Source: Microbacterium sp. CFH 31415 (GTDB lineage: Bacteria; Actinomycetota; Actinomycetes; Actinomycetales; Microbacteriaceae). From it: 64,000 nucleotides of DNA. Location of the stretch: positions 1-64,000 of the forward strand of contig NZ_JAKYXC010000004.1 of the NCBI RefSeq assembly GCF_022538185.1. The letters are read 5' to 3'. The notes beneath the pieces are model-generated. The model was not told where the DNA came from, did not search any database, and saw only the letters and a list, made by a program, of their open reading frames with translations. The translations under genes were made by a program, and so were the position numbers. This document shows, piece after piece, positions 49,857 to 58,064 of the stretch (positions are counted from its first letter, which is position 1; each line of letters begins with the position of its first letter).

Positions 49857-50741
49857 ATGCTGCAGCTGACGGGGATCACCAAGAGCTACGGAGGGCGGCG
49901 CGTGCTCGACGACGTCGCGTTCGACGTCGAACCGGGCAGGCTCACCGGCTTCGTGGGCGGCAACGGCGCGGGCAAGACGACGACGATGCGCATCGTCCTG
50001 GGTGTGCTCGCCAAGGACGGCGGCGACGTCCGTCTCGACGGCGCAGAGGTCACGGCGTCCGATCGCCGCCGCTTCGGCTACATGCCTGAGGAGCGCGGGC
50101 TCTACCCGAAGATGAAAGTGCTCGAGCACATCGTGTACCTCGCGCGCCTCCACGGGTTCGCAAAGGTGGACGCCACGGCCCGCGCCACAGCGCTGCTCGA
50201 ACAGCTCGGGCTCGGCGAGCGCCTGGACGACAACGTCGAGACGCTCTCGCTCGGCAACCAGCAGCGTGCGCAGATCGCCGCGGCCCTGGTGCACGACCCG
50301 CAGGTCCTGATCCTCGACGAGCCCTTCTCGGGACTCGACCCGCTCGCTGTCGACGTCGTCGCAGGCGTGCTGCAGGAGCGCGCCGCCGGCGGTGCCGCCG
50401 TGCTCTTCTCGTCGCACCAGCTCGACGTCGTCGAGCGGCTGTGCGACGACCTCGTCATCATCGCCGGCGGCACGATCCGCGCGGCCGGTGCCCGCGACGC
50501 GCTGCGCGCTCAGCACTCCACCCGCCGCTTCGAGCTCGTATCGACGGGCGATGCCGGGTGGCTGCGCTCCGAGCCCGGGGTCGAGGTCCTCGACTTCGAC
50601 GGCGGCTACGCCGTGTTCGACGCCGACACCGACGAGACCGCCCAGCGCGTGCTGCGCCGGGCCGTAGACCAGGGCGATGTCGCGAGCTTCGCGCCGCAGC
50701 ATCCCAGCCTCGCCCAGATCTTCAAGGAGGTCATCCAGTGA
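49857..50741 (+). CDS. ABC exporter ATP-binding protein (NatA-like)
   Basis: A 294-aa ATPase. Walker A VGGNGAGKTTTM, Q-loop region FGYMPEERGLY, ABC signature LSLGNQQRAQ, Walker B VLILDEPFSGLDPLA and the switch His in FSSHQLD. LSLGNQQ and EERGLYP are typical of the NatA/DrrA-like sodium or drug exporter branch. A GGAGG ribosome-binding site precedes the ATG; TAGCGT at 49822-49827 may be the -10, giving a leader of about 23 nt. Pairs with the ABC-2 permease that overlaps it by 4 bp. Confidence 0.93.
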   Translation: MLQLTGITKSYGGRRVLDDVAFDVEPGRLTGFVGGNGAGKTTTMRIVLGVLAKDGGDVRLDGAEVTASDRRRFGYMPEERGLYPKMKVLEHIVYLARLHGFAKVDATARATALLEQLGLGERLDDNVETLSLGNQQRAQIAAALVHDPQVLILDEPFSGLDPLAVDVVAGVLQERAAGGAAVLFSSHQLDVVERLCDDLVIIAGGTIRAAGARDALRAQHSTRRFELVSTGDAGWLRSEPGVEVLDFDGGYAVFDADTDETAQRVLRRAVDQGDVASFAPQHPSLAQIFKEVIQ

Positions 50742-51844
50742 GCACCCCCACACGCACCGCCGCGGCCGGCCTCGGCACGGCCCAGGCAGTCTGGCTCGTC
50801 GCCGAGCGCGAGATCGGCTCGAAGCTGCGCAGCAAGGCGTTCGTCATCTCGACGGCGATCCTGCTGATCGGCGCGCTGGCGCTCGTCATCTGGGGCGGCT
50901 TCGCGGCCGCGAACTCCACCGGCACCCCGGTAGCGGTGACAGCGGATGCCTCGTCCGCCGTCGCGGACGTGCAGGGACTCGACATCACCGAGGTCGATGA
51001 CCGCGCCGCCGCTGAGGCGCTCGTCGCGGACGGCGACGTCGACGCCGCCATCGTGGCCGACCCGGAGTCGCCGGTCGGGATCGCCGTGATCGCGGACTCG
51101 AACGCCCCGTCGCAGCTGCTGCTGCAGCTGTCGCAGGCACCGACGGTCGTACTGCTCGAGCCTCAGACAGGCAATCAGGCGCTCGGCTACCTCGCGGCGA
51201 TCGGCTTCGGTGTCGTGTTCCTGTTCGCGGCATCGATGTTCGGCGGCACGATCGCGCAGAGCGTCGTCGAAGAGAAGCAGACCCGCGTGGTCGAGCTGCT
51301 CATCTCGGCGATCCCGGTGCGCGCCCTGCTCGCCGGCAAGGTGATCGGCAACACGATCCTCGCGATGGGGCAGATCCTGCTGCTCGCGGCGATCGCGATC
51401 GTCGGCCTGACGGTCACCGGTCAGACGGCACTGCTGCAGGGGCTCGGCGGGCCGATCGCCTGGTTCGCCGTGTTCTTCCTGTTCGGGTTCATCCTGCTGG
51501 CGGCGCTGTTCGCGGCCGCGGCGTCGATGGTCTCGCGCATGGAGGACGTCGGCTCGACCACCACCCCGCTCACGATGCTCATCATGGCGCCGTACTTCCT
51601 GGTGATCTTCTTCTTCGACAACCCGCTCGTGCTGGGGATCATGTCGTACGTGCCGTTCTCCGCGCCGGTGGGCATGCCGATGCGACTGTTCCTCGGCGAG
51701 GCGCAGTGGTGGGAGCCGCTGCTGTCGCTCGCGATCCTCATCGCGACGTGCATCGCCGCGATCCTGGTCGGCTCGCGCATCTACGAGAACTCGCTGCTGC
51801 GCATGGGCGGCCGCGTGAAGCTCTCGGAGGCGCTCGCCGGCTGA
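50738..51844 (+). CDS. ABC-2 type permease (NatB-like)
   Basis: A 368-aa membrane subunit of the exporter. One helix at residues 30-53 is followed by a large extracellular domain of about 120 residues (VAVTADASSAVADV to VVLLEPQTGN). Then come five or six helices starting with AIGFGVVFLFAASMFGGTIAQSVVEEKQTRVVELLISAIP, whose EEKQTRV stretch is the conserved coupling helix of this family. GTG 50738 follows AAGGAGG and overlaps the ATPase stop by 4 bp. Substrate unknown. Confidence 0.92.
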   Translation: MSTPTRTAAAGLGTAQAVWLVAEREIGSKLRSKAFVISTAILLIGALALVIWGGFAAANSTGTPVAVTADASSAVADVQGLDITEVDDRAAAEALVADGDVDAAIVADPESPVGIAVIADSNAPSQLLLQLSQAPTVVLLEPQTGNQALGYLAAIGFGVVFLFAASMFGGTIAQSVVEEKQTRVVELLISAIPVRALLAGKVIGNTILAMGQILLLAAIAIVGLTVTGQTALLQGLGGPIAWFAVFFLFGFILLAALFAAAASMVSRMEDVGSTTTPLTMLIMAPYFLVIFFFDNPLVLGIMSYVPFSAPVGMPMRLFLGEAQWWEPLLSLAILIATCIAAILVGSRIYENSLLRMGGRVKLSEALAG

Positions 51845-51853
51845 GCTCGATTC

Positions 51854-51898
51854 CGGATGCCTCGTCCCTCGCTCTGTGCGCGCGGGGCGAGGCATCCG
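51854..51898 (+). terminator. hairpin terminator of the ABC exporter operon
   Basis: CGGATGCCTCG pairs with CGAGGCATCCG; with adjacent G-T and C-G pairs the stem reaches about 15 bp. It lies 9 nt after the permease stop and is immediately followed by the convergent VOC gene end. Confidence 0.75.
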
Positions 51899-51902
51899 TC
51901 GT

Positions 51903-52283
51903 TCACTCCGTCTTCAGCACCGCCAGCACGTTGCCCGACGGGTCGCGGAACCACGCGATCGCGGGGCCCATGTCGCGCGAGATGCCCTTCGCGTCGGTGG
52001 GGAACTCGGAGTCGTCGTAGATCTTGGTCACGACGCCGCGCGCGTTGAGGTCGTCGACCGCCGCCTCGACGTCGTCGACGTCGAAGTTCAGGATGGTGAA
52101 GACGGCCGGCTCGTGGTCGTCCTTCGGATAGACCATCACGCGTGCGCCGCTTCCGATCGTGAGTTCGAGGATGCCCATGTCATACTCCTGCACGGGCAGG
52201 CCGAGGGTCTCGCCGTAGAAGGTCTTCGCCGCGCCGAGGTCGGTGACGGCGAAGCTGCTGAAGGCGCGAGCGGGTGTGAACAT
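51903..52283 (-). CDS. VOC-superfamily protein
   Basis: A 126-aa glyoxalase-fold protein: FSSFAVTDLGAAKTFYGETLGLPVQEYD, GARVMVYPKDDHEPAVFTILNF and AWFRDPSGNVLAVLK, a complete VOC module with the terminal DPxGN motif. Substrate unknown. AGGGAG lies 5 nt before ATG 52283. Not obviously in an operon with its neighbours. Confidence 0.9.
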   Translation of the reverse strand: MFTPARAFSSFAVTDLGAAKTFYGETLGLPVQEYDMGILELTIGSGARVMVYPKDDHEPAVFTILNFDVDDVEAAVDDLNARGVVTKIYDDSEFPTDAKGISRDMGPAIAWFRDPSGNVLAVLKTE

Positions 52284-52364
52284 GCTGTCTCCCTGGGTCG
52301 TGGCTGCAGCCAGCCTCCGCCTCCGGCGGCGCGGTGTCCAGGGGTGCGGTGCGGTGCCGCGCCG

Positions 52365-53576
52365 TCAGAGCCGCTCGACCACGGTCGCGACACCCATACC
52401 GCCGCCGATGCAGAGCGTGGCCAGGCCGTAGCGTCCGCCGGTGCGCTCGAGCTCGTCGATCAGCGTGCCGAGGATCATCGCGCCGGTGGCGCCGAGCGGG
52501 TGCCCCATTGCGATCGCGCCGCCATTGACGTTGGTGCGCTCATGCGGGAAGTCGTCGAGGTCGCGCATGAGGCGCAGGGCGACGGAGGCGAACGCCTCAT
52601 TGATCTCGACGAGGTCGATGTCGTGGATGCGGAGCCCAGCGCGCTCGAGGGCGAGCCTCGACGCCGGGCCGGGGCCGGTCAGCATGATCGTGTGCTCGGT
52701 GCTCACGACGGCGGCCGAGCGGATGCGGGCGCGCGGCGTGAGTCCGTGACGCTCGCCGGCCCGCTCACTGCCGACGAGCACGAGGGCGGCGCCGTCGACG
52801 ATGCCCGACGAGTTGCCGGCGTGGTGGACGTGCTGGATCGCGCCCGCCTCGGGATACTTCGCGAGCGCGAGGTCGTCGTAGCCGACGGCGCCCATCGCCG
52901 CGAAGGCCGGGGCCAGCGCGGCCAGGGTCTCGACCGTCGTGCCAGGGCGGATGATCTCGTCGCGCTCGAGCAGCGGCGTGCCGTCGGCGCCGAGAACGGG
53001 GATGACCGACCGGTCGAACCGGCCCTCCTCCCAGGCGCGGGCGGCGCGCTCGTGCGACGTCGCGGCGAAGCGGTCGACGTCTTCGCGCGTGTAGTCCTCG
53101 AGCGTCGCGATGAGGTCGGCGCTGATGCCCTGCGGCACGGAGTCGGGCGAGATCGCCGCCGCACGGTCGGTGGAGAACGGGCTGCCGTCAGAGCCCATCG
53201 GCACGCGGCTCATGGACTCGACGCCGCCCGCGAGGAAGAGGTCCTCCCAGCCGGACCGCACGCGTGCCGCCGCCTGGTTGACGGCCTCGAGGCCTGAGCC
53301 GCAGAAGCGGTTGAGCTGCACTCCGGGGACCGAGTCGGGCAGGCCGGCGGCGAGCGCGGCGACCTTCGCGATGTCGGAGCCCTGGTCGCCGATCGGAGTG
53401 ACGCACCCGAGGATGACGTCGTCGACTCCCGCCGGGTCGAGACCGGGATGCCGGTCGCGCAGCGCGTCGACGAGGCCCACGACGAGCTCGTGCGGTGCCA
53501 CCCCGTGCAGTGTTCCGGTCGCCTTGCCGCGACCGCGCGGCGTGCGCACCGCGTCGTAGACGTAGGCGTCGGTCAT
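52365..53576 (-). CDS. acetyl-CoA C-acyltransferase (thiolase)
   Basis: A 403-aa thiolase that condenses or cleaves acyl-CoA. Nucleophile Cys in [16 protein letters not shown], His in [15 protein letters not shown] and second Cys in [18 protein letters not shown] is also present. Length is normal for degradative/FadA-type thiolases. AAGGGAG lies 5 nt before ATG 53576. Neighbours do not include other beta-oxidation genes, so degradative versus biosynthetic use is unclear. Confidence 0.94.
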   Translation of the reverse strand: MTDAYVYDAVRTPRGRGKATGTLHGVAPHELVVGLVDALRDRHPGLDPAGVDDVILGCVTPIGDQGSDIAKVAALAAGLPDSVPGVQLNRFCGSGLEAVNQAAARVRSGWEDLFLAGGVESMSRVPMGSDGSPFSTDRAAAISPDSVPQGISADLIATLEDYTREDVDRFAATSHERAARAWEEGRFDRSVIPVLGADGTPLLERDEIIRPGTTVETLAALAPAFAAMGAVGYDDLALAKYPEAGAIQHVHHAGNSSGIVDGAALVLVGSERAGERHGLTPRARIRSAAVVSTEHTIMLTGPGPASRLALERAGLRIHDIDLVEINEAFASVALRLMRDLDDFPHERTNVNGGAIAMGHPLGATGAMILGTLIDELERTGGRYGLATLCIGGGMGVATVVERL

Positions 53577-53658
53577 GGGGTCTCCCTTGGTCGCTCGTTC
53601 CATCGTGCCACCGTGCGCTCGGTCCCGGCCGCGGAGCGCGCGAAGCGAGGGGGACGCG

Positions 53659-54126
53659 TCAGCGCTCGACGAGCACGCCGTCGGAGTCTGCCCAGACGTG
53701 CCGGCCGGGCGCGAAGACCACGCCCCCGATCTCGACGGGCACATCGACCTCGCCGACGCCGTCCTTCGCGCTCTTGCGCGGGTTCGAGCCGAGAGCCTTC
53801 ACGCCGATCGGGAGGGCGGCGATCGCCTCACGGTCGCGGATCGCTCCGTGCACGATGATCCCGGCCCATCCGTGCTCGACCGCCGACGCGGCGATCAGGT
53901 CGCCGACGAGCGCCGACTGCAGCGAGCCGCCGCCGTCGATCACGAGCACGGCGCCGTCGCCCGGTGTGGCGAGCAGGGCCTTCACCAGCGCGTTGTCGCG
54001 GTGGCAGCGCACCGTGCGGATCGGTCCGTCGAAAGCCACCCGGCCGCCGAGGTCGTGCAGCTGAAGGGAGAGCGAGTCGAGCGCGTCCCCGTGCTCGTCG
54101 TAGAGGTCGGCCGTCGCGATGGTCAT
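53659..54126 (-). CDS. rraA: RraA-family protein
   Basis: A 155-aa protein of the RraA (regulator of RNase E activity A) family: [65 protein letters not shown] contains the GGGSLxxAlxGD and GxIRD motifs. The retained Asp/Arg and GD motifs also fit the HMG/CHA aldolase branch, to which many RraA-like proteins belong. The gene starts 36 nt downstream of a large structured repeat (54162-54239) on the same strand. Confidence 0.88.
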   Translation of the reverse strand: MTIATADLYDEHGDALDSLSLQLHDLGGRVAFDGPIRTVRCHRDNALVKALLATPGDGAVLVIDGGGSLQSALVGDLIAASAVEHGWAGIIVHGAIRDREAIAALPIGVKALGSNPRKSAKDGVGEVDVPVEIGGVVFAPGRHVWADSDGVLVER

Positions 54127-54161
54127 GCGGCCACGCTACGACGCGCGCTGAGCGCTCGCCG

Positions 54162-54239
54162 CGTCAAACCGTCGGGAAGAATCGCCGTATTTCCTCGGCG
54201 GTGAAGCCCGGAGCGGGCGTTTCTCCCGACGGTTTGACG
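54162..54239. repeat. 78-nt three-way-junction-like inverted-repeat element
   Basis: Arms 54162-54177 (CGTCAAACCGTCGGGA) and 54224-54239 are perfectly complementary over 16 bp. The 46 nt between them fold into two further hairpins: CGCCG-8 nt-CGGCG (54183-54200) and GCCCG-GAG-CGGGC (54206-54218). This predicts a stem with two side hairpins. It lies between the ArsR-like gene and rraA on the minus strand. It could be a structured leader, a terminator or a REP/MITE-type mobile repeat. Confidence 0.7.
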
Positions 54240-54261
54240 AGTGGCGCCCCGCCCGGGTCGC

Positions 54262-54810
54262 TCAGCGACCGGGAGGCGACGGGGCGGGCGGGTTGAGGTC
54301 GGGGTGCAGTGCCGTGAAGAGCGAGTACGGCTCGCCGTCGGGGTCGGGCTCGCGCTCCTTGAACTCCTCGAGCAGGTCGACGAGGCGCTGCTGCAGCTCG
54401 GCCTTGTGCTCTGCGTTGAGCTTGAGCCCGAGCCACGCGGTATCGAGTTCTTCGGGTTCGACGCCCTCGATCTGCTGCAGGAAGACCTCGACCAGGACGC
54501 GACTCCGGTGCGGCATCGGGGTGCGCCACGACAGGCCCGTCGCCCGGTAGGGCACCTCACGCGCGCCCTGCGCTCCGACGCGCTGGGGCTGAGCAGCGAG
54601 GAAGCCGGTCTGCGCCAGCGTGCGCACGTGATGGAGCATCGTGCCCGGGTTCACGCCGAGGAGCTCGGCGAGCTCCTTGTTCGTCCGCGACTCGAACGCG
54701 CACAGCCGCAGCACGCGCAGGCGCAGCGGTGAGCTCAGCGCGCGAAGGCGCGCCTCGTCGGCAGGATCGGTCGGCGGGCGCATCTCGGACCCGACACGCA
54801 TCTCGGTCAC
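54262..54810 (-). CDS. ArsR-like winged-helix regulator
   Basis: A 182-aa regulator. The HTH is LRALSSPLRLRVLRLCAFESRTNKELAELLGVNPGTMLHHVRTLAQTGFL, followed by a wing (YRATGLSW) and a C-terminal alpha-helical dimer region rich in Glu/Arg. No metal-binding Cys motif. TAGTCT (54822-54817 on the minus strand) is 6 nt before GTG 54810, with TTGAGA 17 nt further on; GTG 54813 is one codon upstream. Divergent from the MFS exporter, whose promoter shares the palindromic operator, so it probably represses both. Confidence 0.86.
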   Translation of the reverse strand: MTEMRVGSEMRPPTDPADEARLRALSSPLRLRVLRLCAFESRTNKELAELLGVNPGTMLHHVRTLAQTGFLAAQPQRVGAQGAREVPYRATGLSWRTPMPHRSRVLVEVFLQQIEGVEPEELDTAWLGLKLNAEHKAELQQRLVDLLEEFKEREPDPDGEPYSLFTALHPDLNPPAPSPPGR

Positions 54811-54816
54811 CACGCC

Positions 54817-54845
54817 AGACTAGGCCACTGATTGACAACTCTCAA
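54817..54845 (-). promoter_or_regulatory. promoter of the ArsR-like gene
   Basis: Minus strand: TTGAGA (54845-54840), 17-nt spacer, TAGTCT (54822-54817), start codon 6 nt beyond. The -35 lies inside the shared palindrome. Confidence 0.65.
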
Positions 54846-54851
54846 TCAGTG
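54826..54851. promoter_or_regulatory. shared operator palindrome
   Basis: CACTGATTGA and TCAATCAGTG are perfect 10-bp arms around CAACTC. Both divergent -35 boxes lie in it. Further half-sites (ACTGATTGG, CCAATCA) follow toward the MFS start codon. Confidence 0.7.
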
Positions 54852-54860
54852 GCCGACACT
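54832..54860 (+). promoter_or_regulatory. promoter of the MFS exporter gene
   Basis: TTGACA (54832-54837), 17-nt spacer, GACACT (54855-54860), then 7 nt to the ATG at 54868. The -35 lies inside the palindrome. Confidence 0.65.
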
Positions 54861-54867
54861 GATTGGC

Positions 54868-56310
54868 ATGTCCCAATCACCGGACGCGAACCGCGCCCCA
54901 GACGACATCGATGTCGACGACGCGATCCTGGCCGAGGCGCGGGCCGAGGCATCCGGAACCTCCTCCGCCGCGCGCGCCGACGCCGCAGCGGATGCGGATC
55001 AGCCCGACCCGCTTCCCACCCCGTCGCGGAGCGGATCGCTCTGGCGGGACCCCAACTTCCTGACGCTGTGGAGCGGCCAGGCGCTCAGCCAGTTCGGCGC
55101 GCAGATCGCCGAGCTCGCGATCCCGGTGCTGGCGGTGCTGCTGCTCAACGCCACCGAGTTCCAGGTGGGCGTGCTCAACGCGGCCAACGTCGCCGCCTTC
55201 CTGCTGGTGGGGCTGCCGGCAGGCGCGTGGATCGACCGCATGCGCAAGCGCCACGTCATGATCGCCGCCGACGTCGTGCGCGCCGGCGCGCTCGCGCTCG
55301 TGCCGCTGCTGTGGATCCTCGGGGTCCTGCAGATCTGGCACCTCGTGGTCATCGCGGCGATCATCGGCATCGCCACAGTGTTCTTCGACGTGTCGTACCA
55401 GAGCATCGTGCCGTCGCTGGTGCGCCCGAACCAGATCGCCGAGGCGAACGGCAAGCTGCAGTCCACGTACGAGCTCGCCAACATCGCCGGCCCGGGATTC
55501 GGCGGCTGGCTGATCGGCGTGGTCACGGCCCCCGTCGCCGTGCTCGCGACAGCCGGGACCTATGTGGTGTCGGCCTTCGCCCTCCTGGTCACGCGCGACC
55601 ATGAGGAGGGACCCGACCCCGCCCAGCGCGGCCCGATCCTCCACGAGATCTGGGAGGGTCTGCGCTTCGTCTTCACCGAGAAGCTGCTGCGCCGCATCGT
55701 CGCGACGACGGGCACGTCGAACTTCTTCAACACGGTGTCGACCACGCTGCTGCCGCTGTTCCTGCTGCGCGAGCTCGGATTCTCCCCGGCGTCGCTGGGC
55801 CTGATCTTCTCGCTCGCCTCGGTCGGCGGACTGCTCGGCGCCATGGCCACCCCGCACATCGTGCGGCTGATCGGCGAGGGCCGCGCGATCCCGGCTGCCG
55901 CGCTCGGCTTCAGCTTCGTCGCTCTGCTGCTGCCGGTGGCGGCGCTCACCCCCGCGTTCGCCTTCCCCCTGCTGGTCGGCCAGTTCTTCGTGATGAGCTT
56001 CATGGTGCTCGTGTACAACATCACGCAGGTGACGTTCCGGCAGCGGATCACGCCGCCCCGCCTGCTCGGGCGCATGAACGCCTCGGTGCGCTTCGTCATC
56101 TGGGGCGTGATGCCGATCGCCGCGCTGCTCGCGGGTGTGCTCGGCACGTGGCTGGGCGTCATCCCGACGATGTGGATCGGTGCGATCGGCCAGCTGCTGT
56201 CGGCGGTGTTCGTCGTGTTCTCGCCGTTCTGGTCGATGCGCGAGCTCCCCGACCAGCACACCGGACCCGCCGCATCCGCCGCCTCCGCCGCATCCGCCGA
56301 CGAGAAGTGA
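54868..56310 (+). CDS. MFS exporter (enterobactin/macrolide-exporter-like)
   Basis: A 480-aa exporter with about twelve helices. A disordered Ala/Asp-rich N-terminus of 50 residues precedes LWRDPNFLTLWSGQALSQFGAQIAELAIPVLAVLLL, typical of MefA/EntS-like MFS_3 proteins. The loop motif AGAWIDRMRKRHVMIAADVVRA and VSYQSIVPSLVRPNQIAEANGKLQ follow. It ends in an Ala/Ser-rich tail. The substrate is unknown; the adjacent ArsR-like regulator is the likely sensor. Confidence 0.92.
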   Translation: MSQSPDANRAPDDIDVDDAILAEARAEASGTSSAARADAAADADQPDPLPTPSRSGSLWRDPNFLTLWSGQALSQFGAQIAELAIPVLAVLLLNATEFQVGVLNAANVAAFLLVGLPAGAWIDRMRKRHVMIAADVVRAGALALVPLLWILGVLQIWHLVVIAAIIGIATVFFDVSYQSIVPSLVRPNQIAEANGKLQSTYELANIAGPGFGGWLIGVVTAPVAVLATAGTYVVSAFALLVTRDHEEGPDPAQRGPILHEIWEGLRFVFTEKLLRRIVATTGTSNFFNTVSTTLLPLFLLRELGFSPASLGLIFSLASVGGLLGAMATPHIVRLIGEGRAIPAAALGFSFVALLLPVAALTPAFAFPLLVGQFFVMSFMVLVYNITQVTFRQRITPPRLLGRMNASVRFVIWGVMPIAALLAGVLGTWLGVIPTMWIGAIGQLLSAVFVVFSPFWSMRELPDQHTGPAASAASAASADEK

Positions 56311-56319
56311 CCCGGCGGC

Positions 56320-56787
56320 TCACCCGTTCGCGACGGCCGTGCGGCCGCGCGTGACGCCCATCACGGCCAGCACCAGCTGTGCGAGGTAGGACAGGCCGAT
56401 GAGCCCGGCGGAGATGGCGAACAGCGCCGCGGACGTCTGCGCCGTGATGCCGAACCACGACATGAGCACCGTGTCGAGCGGACCGCTGTCACCGGAGTCG
56501 GGCACCGTGAGCGCGCCGAGGACGATGCCGAGCCACAGCACGGCGCTCGCGATGTCGTAGAAGAGCCGCGTGGATCGCCCCCGCCGCACCTCGGGATCGA
56601 ACAGCGTGATCGCGGGCGGCACGAGCAGCAGCGCGATCACGATGAGGCCGTACACGATGCCGAAGAACCCGAGCCAGCCCACCTCGGCCCCGAGGTTGCC
56701 GCGTCCGATGAAGAACAGCACCGGCAGGAAGACGGCCACCGGCCACTGGGCGTAGAACACGAAGCGACCGGTGCCCTCGATGTGCAT
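56320..56787 (-). CDS. membrane protein of unknown function, four helices
   Basis: A 155-aa protein with four predicted helices near FVFYAQWPVAVFLPVLFFIG, GWLGFFGIVYGLIVIALLLV, LFYDIASAVLWLGIVLGALTV and ISAGLIGLSYLAQLVLAVMG. TACGGT (56794-56799) is 6 nt before ATG 56787, fixing the start. Divergent from the type III PKS gene with about 107 nt between starts. No family assigned. Confidence 0.8.
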   Translation of the reverse strand: MHIEGTGRFVFYAQWPVAVFLPVLFFIGRGNLGAEVGWLGFFGIVYGLIVIALLLVPPAITLFDPEVRRGRSTRLFYDIASAVLWLGIVLGALTVPDSGDSGPLDTVLMSWFGITAQTSAALFAISAGLIGLSYLAQLVLAVMGVTRGRTAVANG

Positions 56788-56882
56788 GATCCGACCGTAG
56801 TACGCGAGCGGATGCCGCGGCCCGTGCTCTGCACGAACCTGACGGTTCGCACAAGACCACCCCGCGCGGGGCCTCGGGGTGC

Positions 56883-56888
56883 TTAGGT
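56883..56888 (+). promoter_or_regulatory. -10 box TTAGGT of the PKS operon
   Basis: TTAGGT lies 6 nt before the ATG at 56895, matching the leaderless geometry; an in-frame GTG at 56889 would overlap it. Confidence 0.45.
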
Positions 56889-56894
56889 GTGAGC

Positions 56895-58064
56895 ATGAGT
56901 CCGCGCATCGTCTCGATCGGAACTGCCGTCCCGACGACCCGCGTCGCCCAGACGGAGGCGCGCGACCTGTTCGCGACGCAGCCCGGCGTCGACCGCCTGA
57001 CCGCACGGCTGATCCGCGCGGCGTTCGACGCCGCCGAGATCGAGCACCGGCATACCGTGCTCGCCCAGCTCGCCCTGTCGGGGGTGCCCGGTCCCGACGA
57101 CGGCACGGCGTTCATCGACGCCGAGCGCGGCCTCCTCCGCCCGACGACCGGCACGCGCAACGACCTGTACATCCGCACGGCGCCGGCGCTCTACGCCGAA
57201 GCGGCCCGCACCGCGATGGCGGACGCCGAGATCGAGGCATCCGCCATCACCCATGTCGTGACCGTCTCCTGCACCGGATTCTTCGCCCCCGGGCCGGACT
57301 ACCGGCTCGTGCGCGACCTCGGCCTCGACCCGTCGGTCGAGCGCTACCACCTCGGCTTCATCGGCTGCGCGGCAGCGATGCCCGGACTGCGGCTCGCGTC
57401 GCGCATCGCCGATTCCGACCCGGCGGCCGTCGTGCTCGTGGTGTGCGTCGAGCTGTGCACGCTGCACATCCGGCCGTCGGCCGATCCGCAGCAGATCGTG
57501 GCCGCGTCGGTCTTCGCCGACGGGGCCGCCGCGGCCGTGGTCACCGCCGACCCGGACGCGGGGCGCGAGGGCGGGCTCGAGCTCGACCGCTTCTCGACCG
57601 CGCTGACAGCGGAGGGCGAAGCCGACATGGTCTGGACCATCGGCGACCACGGGTTCGAGATGATCCTGTCGGCCGAGGTGCCCCGCATCGTCGGACGCGA
57701 GATTCGCGGCGCGGTCGACCGCTTCCTCGCGGGCGAGGCGACGCCCGACGTCTGGGCGGTCCATCCCGGCGGGCGCAGCGTGCTCGACCGCGTCGAGGCG
57801 GGCCTCGAGCTTCCGCCCACCGCTCTCGACGCCTCGCGCGGCGTGCTCCGCGACTACGGCAACATGTCGAGCGCCACGATCCTGTTCATCCTCGAGCGGA
57901 TGCTGCGCGATGACGCCGTCGCCGACGGAGCGCGGCTCGCCGCCCTGGCGTTCGGGCCCGGGCTGACCATCGAATCGGCGCTGCTCACCAAGCGCGGCGC
58001 CACGGGTGCTGCGGTCGCCGATGCGCCGGCAGGGGCGGCGGTCGGGGCGGTCGCCGGCGCATGA
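56895..58064 (+). CDS. type III polyketide synthase
   Basis: A 389-aa chalcone-synthase-fold enzyme that elongates a fatty acyl-CoA or similar starter with malonyl-CoA and cyclises it. Catalytic Cys126 lies in VSCTGFFAPGPDYRLV, His in WAVHPGGRSVLD and Asn in DYGNMSSATILFIL, so the triad is complete. The first gene of an operon with a methyltransferase and an FAD monooxygenase, the same order as srsABC, which makes phenolic lipids and their quinones. The stop overlaps the methyltransferase start by 4 bp (ATGA). Product likely an alkylresorcinol or alkylpyrone; starter length unknown. Confidence 0.93.
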   Translation: MSPRIVSIGTAVPTTRVAQTEARDLFATQPGVDRLTARLIRAAFDAAEIEHRHTVLAQLALSGVPGPDDGTAFIDAERGLLRPTTGTRNDLYIRTAPALYAEAARTAMADAEIEASAITHVVTVSCTGFFAPGPDYRLVRDLGLDPSVERYHLGFIGCAAAMPGLRLASRIADSDPAAVVLVVCVELCTLHIRPSADPQQIVAASVFADGAAAAVVTADPDAGREGGLELDRFSTALTAEGEADMVWTIGDHGFEMILSAEVPRIVGREIRGAVDRFLAGEATPDVWAVHPGGRSVLDRVEAGLELPPTALDASRGVLRDYGNMSSATILFILERMLRDDAVADGARLAALAFGPGLTIESALLTKRGATGAAVADAPAGAAVGAVAGA

